From positions 215,795 to 279,794 of the forward strand of contig NZ_FKBR01000011.1 of NCBI RefSeq assembly GCF_900078335.1: DNA of 64,000 bases, written 5' to 3'. This stretch comes from Bordetella trematum. GTDB lineage: Bacteria; Pseudomonadota; Gammaproteobacteria; Burkholderiales; Burkholderiaceae_B. How positions within the stretch are numbered: position 1 is the stretch's first letter; each line of letters opens with the position of its first letter. The translations under genes were made by a program, and so were the position numbers. Below the pieces are notes generated by a model. The model had not been told where the DNA came from. It was given only the letters and a program-made list of their open reading frames with translations, and did no database searches. Below, in pieces: positions 55,512 through 63,207 of this stretch.

Positions 55512-56501
55512 ATGCCGAACTTTCGTGCACTCGCTCGTGCCCTGACAGCCGTGGCCGCGATGACGATATTCACATCCCTGCCCGTGGCACATGCCTCAGA
55601 AAAATACCCCAACAGACCGATCCGCATGATTCTCGGTTTTCCCGCAGGCGGCCCCACCGATGTCAACGCGCGTCTTTTCGCTCAAGGCATGGCGGACCAG
55701 CTGGGACAACCGATCATCGTCGAGAACCGCCCCGGGGCCGGCAGCATCATCGCCTCGAACGCCGTCCTGGCGGCTGCGCCGGACGGCTACACGATTCTGT
55801 ACAACACCTCTTCGCTGGTGCTTGCGGCCATGCTCTACACCTCCGCGAAATATGACCCCCTCAAGGACTTCCAGCCCGTCATACGAACGGCAGGAGTGCC
55901 TCTGGTGGTAGCAGTGAATCCAAGCATCGGCGCGACAACCTTCGAGGCGTTCATCGACCAGGCGCGTGCCAAGCCCAAAAAACTCAACTACGCCTCATCG
56001 GGGGCCGGCACCATCGACCACCTCGCCAGCGCACTGCTGGCCACCCAGCTGGACATCGATCTGGAGCATGTTCCGTACAAGGGCACCGCCCCCGCCCTGG
56101 TGGACCTGGTCTCCGGCGCCACGCAGATGTTCTTCACGACGCAGAACACGCTCTTGCCCTTCATCCACGACAAACGACTGCTGCCGCTGGCGATCGCGTC
56201 ACTGCAACGCTCGCCGCTGATGCCCGATGTGCCCACCATCAGCGAAGTCGCCGAGCTGCCCGGATTCGAGATCACTGCCTGGAACGGCATCATGGTCCCG
56301 GCGGGTACCTCGCCGGTCATCGTGGAAAGGCTCAACGCAGCCGCCAACGCCTTGCTCAAGCAGGAGGATTTCGTGGCCAAGCTGCGCGCCACGGGTGCAG
56401 AGCCGTATGGCGGCACGCCTCAGGCCTACCGCGCCTATCTGGAAGCCGAAATTGCCAAATGGCGTGCTGTGATCGAACAGGCCGGGGTGCAGCCCCAGTA
56501 A
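55512..56501 (+). CDS. Bug/TctC-family periplasmic solute receptor
   Basis: A 329-residue periplasmic binding protein with signal peptide ending VAHA (about residue 29). The mature start SEKYPNRPIRMILGFPAGGP and PIIVENRPGAGSIIASNAVL are the family marks. It closes the acyl-CoA operon (dehydrogenases, CoA-transferase), so its ligand is probably the carboxylic acid that the transferase activates. Behind AGGAGACAACC. Confidence 0.93.
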   Translation: MPNFRALARALTAVAAMTIFTSLPVAHASEKYPNRPIRMILGFPAGGPTDVNARLFAQGMADQLGQPIIVENRPGAGSIIASNAVLAAAPDGYTILYNTSSLVLAAMLYTSAKYDPLKDFQPVIRTAGVPLVVAVNPSIGATTFEAFIDQARAKPKKLNYASSGAGTIDHLASALLATQLDIDLEHVPYKGTAPALVDLVSGATQMFFTTQNTLLPFIHDKRLLPLAIASLQRSPLMPDVPTISEVAELPGFEITAWNGIMVPAGTSPVIVERLNAAANALLKQEDFVAKLRATGAEPYGGTPQAYRAYLEAEIAKWRAVIEQAGVQPQ

Positions 56502-56511
56502 ACCGGGGACA

Positions 56512-56541
56512 CCCTGCGCTCTGGCCGGCCAGAGCGCAGGG
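56512..56541. terminator. 30-bp perfect palindrome between convergent genes
   Basis: Arms CCCTGCGCTCTGG (56512-56524) and CCAGAGCGCAGGG (56529-56541) flank CCGG, so the whole 30 bases are one palindrome. It sits 10 bases after the receptor stop, before the convergent sirtuin gene. No T run; probably a shared transcript end. Confidence 0.7.
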
Positions 56542-56573
56542 CTGCGCTGGCCGCGCCGCGTCGAACCGGCGTG

Positions 56574-57431
56574 CTAGCCCGGCGTCAGGCGCTGCGCGAT
56601 AGCCGTGAGCGCGGGCAGGGCGGCCAGGGGCAGGGAGACGTCGCGTGCCGGGTCGGGCACCTGGGGTTCGGCGGGATTGATGCGGATGATGGCAGCGCCG
56701 AATTCGGCGGCGGTGCGATGCGAGAAGGCGCGTGCGGTGGGAATGGCGGTGCCGGCGCCGATATCCAGGATCACCAGGCCTTCGACAAAGCGCAGCCAGC
56801 GCCGCAGGTGCTCGTACTGCTGGCGCGTGGGTTGTTCCTGCCAGTCGTGATCGTTGAACATGTAGACGTTGGGCCGCGCCAGCCCGCCGCAGTAGGGGCA
56901 GTGCGGCGGCTCGTTCAGCAGCACGCCTTGCGCTTCGTCCACCTGGGGCACGAAGCCATCGGCCGGCCAGGTTTCGTTGCAGCAAGCCTCCAGACATTGC
57001 AGGCGGTGCAGCGATCCATGGCATTCGACCAGTTGCTGGGCATCGAAGCCTGCCTGCTGGAAATGGCCGTCGACGTTGCTGGTGAAAACCGCGCCGCCCA
57101 TCGGCCGGGCCTGCATCCAGCCATGCAGCATCCCGAAGCCGGCATGCGCACGGGTGGCCCGGTAGAGCGCCAGCCTGTGGCCGTAAAAGCCCCAGGCCAG
57201 CTGCGGATCGCGCCGGAAGGCCGCGGGCGAAGCAATCTCGGCAAAGCTCAGGTTCTGCCGTCCCAGGGCCGGATAGGCGCGCCAGAACCCCTGGGCGCTG
57301 CGGAAATCCGGCAACCCGGAATCGATGCCCATGCCGGCGCCAGCCACGACCAGCAGGCTGGAGGCGGCCTCGATCAGCTGCGCGGCACGAAGCAATGCCT
57401 CGCCGGGGAGTTCAACAGGGGGATGGGTCAT
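56574..57431 (-). CDS. Sir2-family NAD-dependent deacylase
   Basis: A 285-residue sirtuin-like protein. NAD-binding starts with VVAGAGMGIDSGLPDFRS; SNVDGHFQQAG and the catalytic His in ECHGSLHRLQC follow; the zinc-type cysteines appear in LEACC and CPYCGG, then the RPNVYMFND and GAGTAIPTAR segments. The start at 57431 is the first ATG before the conserved region; an open frame extends a further 80 codons but is not family-like. The gap 57432-57698 upstream holds no supported gene. Confidence 0.9.
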   Translation of the reverse strand: MTHPPVELPGEALLRAAQLIEAASSLLVVAGAGMGIDSGLPDFRSAQGFWRAYPALGRQNLSFAEIASPAAFRRDPQLAWGFYGHRLALYRATRAHAGFGMLHGWMQARPMGGAVFTSNVDGHFQQAGFDAQQLVECHGSLHRLQCLEACCNETWPADGFVPQVDEAQGVLLNEPPHCPYCGGLARPNVYMFNDHDWQEQPTRQQYEHLRRWLRFVEGLVILDIGAGTAIPTARAFSHRTAAEFGAAIIRINPAEPQVPDPARDVSLPLAALPALTAIAQRLTPG

Positions 57432-57698
57432 GCGGTGCGCCTGCGGTACGGAATCGATATGACCGGTCTGGCGCCAGGCGGCTGCCTGGTCCCGGCGCAG
57501 CAGGTCTGGGCAGCCTGGGCGCGATCGGTCCGCCGGGACGCCTGACGTTCGCGTGGGCGGCAACGTCCGGTGCACAGACCGCCATGCACGGCATGGGCGG
57601 CGTCCGGTCAGCGCAGAGCATAGAGGAAGCGCGCCCGAGGACCCAGATTTTTTTATTTCCCAGGCACGCAAAGTTGCGGCCTGACGACATTCAGGGGC

Positions 57699-58187
57699 TC
57701 AGGCGCAGGACAGTATCAACTGCGGCCGCAGACGCTCGGGTTGCCCGGGCAGGGGCGCCGCGATGGCGCCGGCACGGCGCGCGCCCTGCGAAAGATAGAA
57801 AGGTTCGGCGTGCGGATCGGCATCGATACGCAGCAGCCCGATGCCCCGTGAACGGGCCAGCGCCTTCGCATCGGCCAGCAAAAGACGACCCAGCCCCCGG
57901 CCGATGCCATCCGGCGCCACCCACAGGTTGTCCAGGGCCCACCCCTCCTCGTCACCCGCAAGCGGCTGCAGGGAATAGAAGCCCAGGCAGCGGCCTGCGC
58001 TCTCGGCAAGCACGAAGGGGCGTTGCGCGAGGCAGCCGGCCCGAGGGGTGAGCTCGGCACGCCAGGAGGCCAGCATGGCCGCGTCATAGCCCCACACGGC
58101 CTTGGACGCCAGGGCCAGGTCGGCCAGCATCTGGCGATCCGCCAGGGTGGCCGGCCTCAGGCTGACGCCGGGCAGATCCGCGCTCAT
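57699..58187 (-). CDS. GNAT-family N-acetyltransferase
   Basis: A 162-residue acetyltransferase of the GNAT fold. The acetyl-CoA loop is GIGRGLGRLLLADAKALA, preceded by the NLWVAPDG strand, and DADPHAEPFYLSQGARRAG is the terminal part. Its start overlaps the amidase stop by 4 bases (ATGA), so it is the second gene of a two-gene unit with the amidase; a small-molecule amine or protein target is equally possible. Confidence 0.9.
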   Translation of the reverse strand: MSADLPGVSLRPATLADRQMLADLALASKAVWGYDAAMLASWRAELTPRAGCLAQRPFVLAESAGRCLGFYSLQPLAGDEEGWALDNLWVAPDGIGRGLGRLLLADAKALARSRGIGLLRIDADPHAEPFYLSQGARRAGAIAAPLPGQPERLRPQLILSCA

Positions 58188-59530
58188 GCCGCCAGCGCCG
58201 CCTCCACGGCCAGGCCAATGGCCAGCATGCGACGATCGCTGCCGTTGGCGCCGGCCAGCATCAGGCCCACCGGCGCGCTGCCTGGCGCATGGCAGGGCAG
58301 CGACAGGGCGCAACCATCGAGGAAATTGATGAAGGTGCAGTTGCGCAGCATGCGCATGTTGGTCGCGGCGAACAGCGCGTCGTCGGCCGCCAGAGGCGCG
58401 ATCGGCGGCGCGATCCCTGCGGTGGTCGGCATCGCCAGGGCATCAAAGGGCGCGATACGCGCCTGCACAGCCGCGATCCAGTCGCGGCGACGTTGCAGCA
58501 GATCGAGGTAGTCGGCCGCCGAGATCGCCTGCCCGCGCAGGATGCGCGTGCGCACGCGCGGATCGTAGCGTTCGCCCTGGCGCTGCAGCAGCTCGCGGTG
58601 CCAGGCATAGGCCTCGGCGGCGGTGAAGCCGCCCTGGGCATTGATATCGGCCAGCTCGGCGAACTCGGGGATGGCCAGCGATTCGATGCGCACGCCGGCG
58701 CGCGACAGGCGCGCCAGCGCCGCCTCGAAAGCCTGCGACACCTCGGCATCGAGGTCATCGAGCGCGACGGTGGCGGGCACCGCCAGGCGCAGGCCGGCCA
58801 GCGGCAGCGGCTGGACGGCATCGCTGGGCTCGCCCGACAGAATGGCATCCAGCGTGATGCAGCAGCGCACGCTGGCGGCCAGCGGGCCAATGGAATCCAG
58901 GCTGGCCGACAGCGGCAGCACGCCCTGCATGGAGACGCGCTGCGCGCTGGGCTTGAAACCGGTCAGCCCGCACAGGGCTGACGGAATACGCACCGATCCC
59001 CCGGTGTCCGAGCCGATCGCCGCCACCGCCATGCCGTCGCTGACCGACACCGCCGCGCCCGACGAGGACCCGCCCGGGATGCGGCCGCTGGCGCGATCCC
59101 AGGGGTTGGCCGGCGTGCCATAGTGCGGGTTCAGGCCCAGGCCCGAGTAGGCGAACTCGGACATATTGGTTTTGCCCACGATGACGGCGCCCGCGGCGCG
59201 CAGGCGCCGCACAACCTCGGCATCGGCACTGGCCGGCGCTTCGGCCCGACGCGCGATCGATCCCGAGAGCGTCGGCTCGCCACGCACATCGAACAGGTCC
59301 TTGATGCTGATCGGCAAGCCGTCGATGGCCGAGCGCTCGATGCCGGCCGCGCGCAGCAGATCGGCGGCACGCGCCTCGGCCAACGCTGCCGCGGCATACA
59401 GTCGGGTAAAGACACGGGCGCCTTCGCCCGCCTCATCCTGGGCACGCGCCAGCGCGGCCTCGGTCAGCGAAAGCGAGGTCACGCGCTTCTCGCGCAGCGC
59501 ATCCCTTTGTTGATGCAAGGTCGGCAACAT
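58184..59530 (-). CDS. amidase signature-family hydrolase
   Basis: A 448-residue amidase. The Ser-Ser-Lys triad is seen as SIKDLFD (Lys), GGSSSGAAVSV and GSDTGGSVRIPSALCG. N-terminal part LREKRVTSLSLTEAALARAQ. The start at 59530 has AGGATC upstream; a longer in-frame extension would run through the tRNA-Asn gene and is rejected. Substrate unknown; amide, lactam-derived or aryl amides are all possible. Confidence 0.93.
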   Translation of the reverse strand: MLPTLHQQRDALREKRVTSLSLTEAALARAQDEAGEGARVFTRLYAAAALAEARAADLLRAAGIERSAIDGLPISIKDLFDVRGEPTLSGSIARRAEAPASADAEVVRRLRAAGAVIVGKTNMSEFAYSGLGLNPHYGTPANPWDRASGRIPGGSSSGAAVSVSDGMAVAAIGSDTGGSVRIPSALCGLTGFKPSAQRVSMQGVLPLSASLDSIGPLAASVRCCITLDAILSGEPSDAVQPLPLAGLRLAVPATVALDDLDAEVSQAFEAALARLSRAGVRIESLAIPEFAELADINAQGGFTAAEAYAWHRELLQRQGERYDPRVRTRILRGQAISAADYLDLLQRRRDWIAAVQARIAPFDALAMPTTAGIAPPIAPLAADDALFAATNMRMLRNCTFINFLDGCALSLPCHAPGSAPVGLMLAGANGSDRRMLAIGLAVEAALAA

Positions 59531-59632
59531 GATCCTGAGGTCTCCATAGCAGCGTGGCCGTCCATCATAGCGGCGCGGCCCGCCATTTGCAGGCCGGATT
59601 GTTTTGATGCATAATTGCGCCCCTCTACCTTT

Positions 59633-59708
59633 TCCCCGATAGCTCAGTCGGTAGAGCGACGGACTGTTAATCCGCAGGTCGCTGGTTCGAGCCCAGCTCG
59701 GGGAGCCA
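59633..59708 (+). tRNA. tRNA-Asn (anticodon GUU)
   Basis: A 76-base cloverleaf: acceptor TCCCCGA with TCGGGGA, D arm GCTC...GAGC, anticodon loop CTGTTAA with anticodon GTT (59666-59668), T loop GGTTCGAGCCC and CCA end. It lies 102 bases from the divergent amidase start. No direct repeat of its 3' end was seen in the window. Confidence 0.97.
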
Positions 59709-59716
59709 AATTCGAG

Positions 59717-59747
59717 AAGCCCGCGCATTGCGCGGGCTTTTCTTTTT
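59717..59747 (+). terminator. terminator after tRNA-Asn, shared with the convergent transporter
   Basis: AGCCCGCGC (59718-59726), loop ATT, GCGCGGGCT (59730-59738), then TTTCTTTTT. Perfect 9-bp stem. Confidence 0.93.
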
Positions 59748-59773
59748 GCAGGCCGCTCTGGCCGTTTACCGTT

Positions 59774-60655
59774 TCATGCCGGACGCACGCGCCGGCGTGC
59801 GAACACCAGCACATTGCCCGCCATGACCAGCGCCAGACCGCCGATGCTGGCCCAGGTCCATTGGTAGCCTTCGGCGTAGGTCGAGATCGACAGCGCCACC
59901 ACCGGGAACAATACCGTGCAGTAGGCTGCGCGCGCCGGCCCCATGCGTCCGACCAGGGTCAGATAGGCCGTGAATCCCACCACCGAACCGATGATGGACA
60001 GGTACAGCAAGGCGCCGGTATAGGCCCAGGACGGGTCGAAATCGAACGGCTGCCCGCTCGCCACGCAACCCGCCAGCAGGATAAGCGCTCCGTACAGCAT
60101 GCTGTAGGCATTGCCGCTGCCCGGGCCGATGCCCGCCCGCTGTTGGGCCGAAGAAAGCATGTTGCCGGTGGAAAAACACAGCGTGCCCACCAGCGCCAGC
60201 CCCAGGCCGAGCAGGGTTTCGTGGCTGGCTTCGCGCCCGGCCAGCTCGGGCCAGAACAGCAGCACCAGCCCAGCCAGCCCGAGGGCGCCGCCCCCCAGCA
60301 CCCGCGGCGAAATCGGCGTGCCGAACCAGAGCCGTGCATTGAGCGCGTTCCAGATGGTCGCGGCCGAAAACACCACCGACACCAGGCCGCTCGGAATCCA
60401 GCGGGTGGCGGCGTAGAAGCACAGAAAGTTCAGGCAGAACAGACATAGCCCCTGGCCCAGGCACAACAGATGCCCACGCCGGTCCAGGCGTTGCAGCCGG
60501 CCGCTGAGCCACATGGCGGCAAAAAGCAGCAGCCCGGCGAGGGCGAAACGATAGAAGATGGACACCGGAATGGCCACCACGCCGAGCTGCAGCTTGATGG
60601 CAATCCAGGTGCTGCCCCAGATCAGAACAGTCAACAGGTAAAGAAAGGCGGTCAC
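59774..60655 (-). CDS. EamA/DMT-family transporter
   Basis: A ten-helix inner-membrane transporter of the drug/metabolite family with two EamA repeats (about 1-145 and 150-293). Seen are LIWGSTWIAIKLQLG, ATIWNALNARLWF and GMLYGALILLAG-like SMLYGALILLAG. The chosen start is the GTG at 60655, giving 293 residues as usual; an ATG at 60775 would add about 40 non-hydrophobic residues and most of the divergent promoter. Efflux of amino acids or metabolites is likely. Divergent from an AraC regulator. Confidence 0.88.
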   Translation of the reverse strand: MTAFLYLLTVLIWGSTWIAIKLQLGVVAIPVSIFYRFALAGLLLFAAMWLSGRLQRLDRRGHLLCLGQGLCLFCLNFLCFYAATRWIPSGLVSVVFSAATIWNALNARLWFGTPISPRVLGGGALGLAGLVLLFWPELAGREASHETLLGLGLALVGTLCFSTGNMLSSAQQRAGIGPGSGNAYSMLYGALILLAGCVASGQPFDFDPSWAYTGALLYLSIIGSVVGFTAYLTLVGRMGPARAAYCTVLFPVVALSISTYAEGYQWTWASIGGLALVMAGNVLVFARRRVRPA

Positions 60656-60807
60656 GACATCGGCCCGGTCAAGCCCGCAGAAGCGGGCGGCAGGCCGCAG
60701 TGTGGCCCCGGGCGGCGTGCCGAAGTTGCCGGATCTTGCGTTTTTGCCACGCGCGGATTGCGCCCGGCTCGCCACTGCCAGCGGGATGGCTTAGCATCGG
60801 TACTCTC

Positions 60808-61689
60808 ATGACTGCGCCCGATCTTTCCGCCTTCTCGGTCTTTCGCACCCTGGCGTCCACCACAGCGACCCTGCATCGCGCCACGCTCCTGGGCGACGGC
60901 CTGGCAGTCGCCCAATGGGAGCGCGAGCAACGCGAGGTGATCGGATACGAGGCGCCGGGCCACCATACCGTGTCGCTGTATCTGCAAGGCGGCGAGCAGT
61001 CCTTTCGCATCGGCTGCGACGGCTTCGGCGGCGCGGGCAAATTCTGCGTGCTGCCTGACGAGCACCGCTCAAGCTGGAGCATGACCGGTCGCGTACGCTT
61101 CATGCATCTGTACATCGCGCCCGAACGGCTGGCGCGAGAAACCGTGCTGCGACTGGATCGGGAACCGCGCAGCCTGCAGGTGCGCGACCAGACCTACGTC
61201 CAGGCCCCCGAACTGACGCGCGCCAGCCGCCAGTTGCTGGCCCTGGACTGGCACGAGCCGGCCCAACGACTGGCCGCCAGCAGCGCGGCCGAACTGATGC
61301 TGCACCACCTGCTGAGCAACGGCACCGAAACGCGCCGCGCCGCCCGGCCGCGCGGCGGGCTCGCTCCGGCGGTGCGCCGGCGCGTACGCGACTACATCGA
61401 CAGCCATCTGCACGCGGCGCTCAGCCTGGATGAACTGGCCGGCGTGGCAGCGCTGTCGACCTATCACTTCGCGCACATGTTCCCCGTCTCCTTCGGGCTG
61501 ACGCCGCACGCCTGGGTGCAGCAACGGCGCATCGACCATGCGCGCGGGCTGCTGGCATCGGGCGATCTGGATCTCGCCGCGATCGCGCAACGCACCGGCT
61601 TTGGCAACGCCAGCCACCTGAGCCGCCGCTTTCGCCAGGCGACCGGCGTGACGCCAGGCGCCTACCGGCGCTGGCTGCGACACGGCTGA
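60808..61689 (+). CDS. AraC-family regulator, divergent from EamA transporter
   Basis: A 293-residue regulator with an N-terminal cupin-type sensory region and a C-terminal AraC domain (about 190-293: LDELAGVAALSTYHFAHMF, AAIAQRTGFGNASHLSRRFR, GVTPGAYRRW). The start at 60808 has no clear ribosome site; an earlier in-frame ATG would overlap the divergent gene. Likely controls the EamA transporter. Confidence 0.88.
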   Translation: MTAPDLSAFSVFRTLASTTATLHRATLLGDGLAVAQWEREQREVIGYEAPGHHTVSLYLQGGEQSFRIGCDGFGGAGKFCVLPDEHRSSWSMTGRVRFMHLYIAPERLARETVLRLDREPRSLQVRDQTYVQAPELTRASRQLLALDWHEPAQRLAASSAAELMLHHLLSNGTETRRAARPRGGLAPAVRRRVRDYIDSHLHAALSLDELAGVAALSTYHFAHMFPVSFGLTPHAWVQQRRIDHARGLLASGDLDLAAIAQRTGFGNASHLSRRFRQATGVTPGAYRRWLRHG

Positions 61690-61780
61690 TCCGGCGCTGC
61701 CGACGGCGTCCGGCGGTCTACAATGGCGCAGCCCCGAAGACTGCACCAGGGCGGGGATCACCGCCCCGCCGGGAGACGAT

Positions 61781-61834
61781 ATGGCCCTCGCATTCCGCCC
61801 CTCATCCCGCCGCTGCGGCAAGGCCCGCGCATGA
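61781..61834 (+). CDS. 17-residue leader ORF before the DUF2868 gene
   Basis: ATG at 61781 follows GGGAGACGAT, the only strong ribosome site in this stretch. The frame codes MALAFRPSSRRCGKARA and stops at TGA 61832-61834, so it overlaps the DUF2868 ATG (61831) as ATGA. It may drive coupled translation of the membrane protein. It could also be chance; the DUF2868 start has no good site of its own, which supports coupling. Confidence 0.5.
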   Translation: MALAFRPSSRRCGKARA

Positions 61835-63207
61835 GCACGCCGACCTACGGTTTGACGGCCCACTGGCTGGCCGAAACGCTGCGCCTGCGCGAAGAACACT
61901 GGGGTCCGTTGCAGGATCAGAACGAAGTCCGGCGCCTGCGTCAGGCTGAAGGCAGCTTCGCAGACCGCGTGCTGCAGCGCGCCGGCCTGATCGCGCAACG
62001 CGAGGGCCTGGACCGCCTGCTGGCCAGCTGGCGCCAGGGCGCCGTGCTGGCGCTGCTCATCATGATGGCCGTGGTGCTGCTGGCCGGCGCGGCCACCGCC
62101 TACGGCGCGCTGGGCGACGGCAGCCGGCCCGTCAATGTGCTGTGGGCGCTGGGCGCGCTGCTGGGCCTGCACGGCCTGATGTTCCTGCTCTGGCTGGCCA
62201 GCTTTCTGCTGCCCGCGACTCGTGCCACCGGCCTGGGCCGGATGTGGCTGTGGACTACGCGCAAACTCGCGCGCGGGCCGCACGCCGCGCTCATCCCCCA
62301 GGCCCTGCTGAATCTGCTGGCACGCGCCGGGGCCCTGCGCTGGCTGCTGGGCGCGATCAGCCATCTGTTGTGGCTGGCCGCCCTGTGCGCAGCACTCACG
62401 ACGCTGCTGGTCATGCTCTCGACCGCCAGCTACCAGTTCATCTGGGCCACTACGCTACTGCCGCCGGAGACTTTCGTGCGCCTGACCGCCTGGGCCGGCT
62501 GGTTGCCGGCGCAGTTCGGCTTCACACTGCCCGACCCGGCCATGGTGCGCGCCAGCGACGGCCTGCAGGCCTTGCCGGCCGCAGCCCAGGTGCAATGGTC
62601 GGTCTGGCTGCTGGGCATGCTGGTGTGCTGGGGCATCGTGCCGCGCCTGCTGGCCGCGCTCGGCTGTCTCATCATGAGCGCACGCGCGCTGGCCCGCCTG
62701 GATATCGATCCCGACCTGCCCGGCTACGCCGTGCTGCGCGAGCGCCTCACGCCGGCCGCGCAGGCTGGCGGCGTGGATCGGCCCGCCGAACCCTTGCGCC
62801 ATCCCATGATCGACGCACGCGGCACGCCCGGCGGACGGCCCGTCTATGCCAGCCTGGAACTCGCTCCCGATCATGCGCGCCCGACCGTGCCGCCGGACAG
62901 CATCTTTGACGCCGGCAACCTGGACAGCCGCGCAGAGCGCAATGCCCTGCTTGATGCGTTGGCCGCCGAGCCGGCCTCGCGCCTGCTGCTGGTGTGCGAC
63001 GCCGGCCAGACACCGGACCGCGGTTCGCTCTCGCTGATCGCCGCCCTGGCCGCGCACGCCGGTCAGATGCGCATCTGGCTCAGCGGCCCGGGGCAGCGAC
63101 GTCCGCAATGGCGTGAACGGCTGCAGGCCGCCGGCTTGCCGGCGCAGGCCATCGATGAAAGCGCGCACCCCCCGCTTGACTGGCTGCAGCGGGGCAACCA
63201 TGACTGA
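61831..63207 (+). CDS. DUF2868-family membrane protein
   Basis: A 458-residue inner-membrane protein with about four hydrophobic segments grouped at residues about 70-100, 105-135, 180-210 and 260-290 and a long soluble C-terminal part (about 310-458). Its N-terminus TYGLTAHWLAETLRLREEHW and QNEVRRLRQAEG are the DUF2868 marks. No biochemical function is known to me. It overlaps the following GTPase gene by 8 bases, so the two are co-expressed and probably act as one unit. Confidence 0.85.
   Translation: MSTPTYGLTAHWLAETLRLREEHWGPLQDQNEVRRLRQAEGSFADRVLQRAGLIAQREGLDRLLASWRQGAVLALLIMMAVVLLAGAATAYGALGDGSRPVNVLWALGALLGLHGLMFLLWLASFLLPATRATGLGRMWLWTTRKLARGPHAALIPQALLNLLARAGALRWLLGAISHLLWLAALCAALTTLLVMLSTASYQFIWATTLLPPETFVRLTAWAGWLPAQFGFTLPDPAMVRASDGLQALPAAAQVQWSVWLLGMLVCWGIVPRLLAALGCLIMSARALARLDIDPDLPGYAVLRERLTPAAQAGGVDRPAEPLRHPMIDARGTPGGRPVYASLELAPDHARPTVPPDSIFDAGNLDSRAERNALLDALAAEPASRLLLVCDAGQTPDRGSLSLIAALAAHAGQMRIWLSGPGQRRPQWRERLQAAGLPAQAIDESAHPPLDWLQRGNHD

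Noticed and set aside
59531-59728. N-terminal extension of the amidase
   Set aside because: It would be encoded through the tRNA-Asn gene; the ATG at 59530 gives the usual family start.
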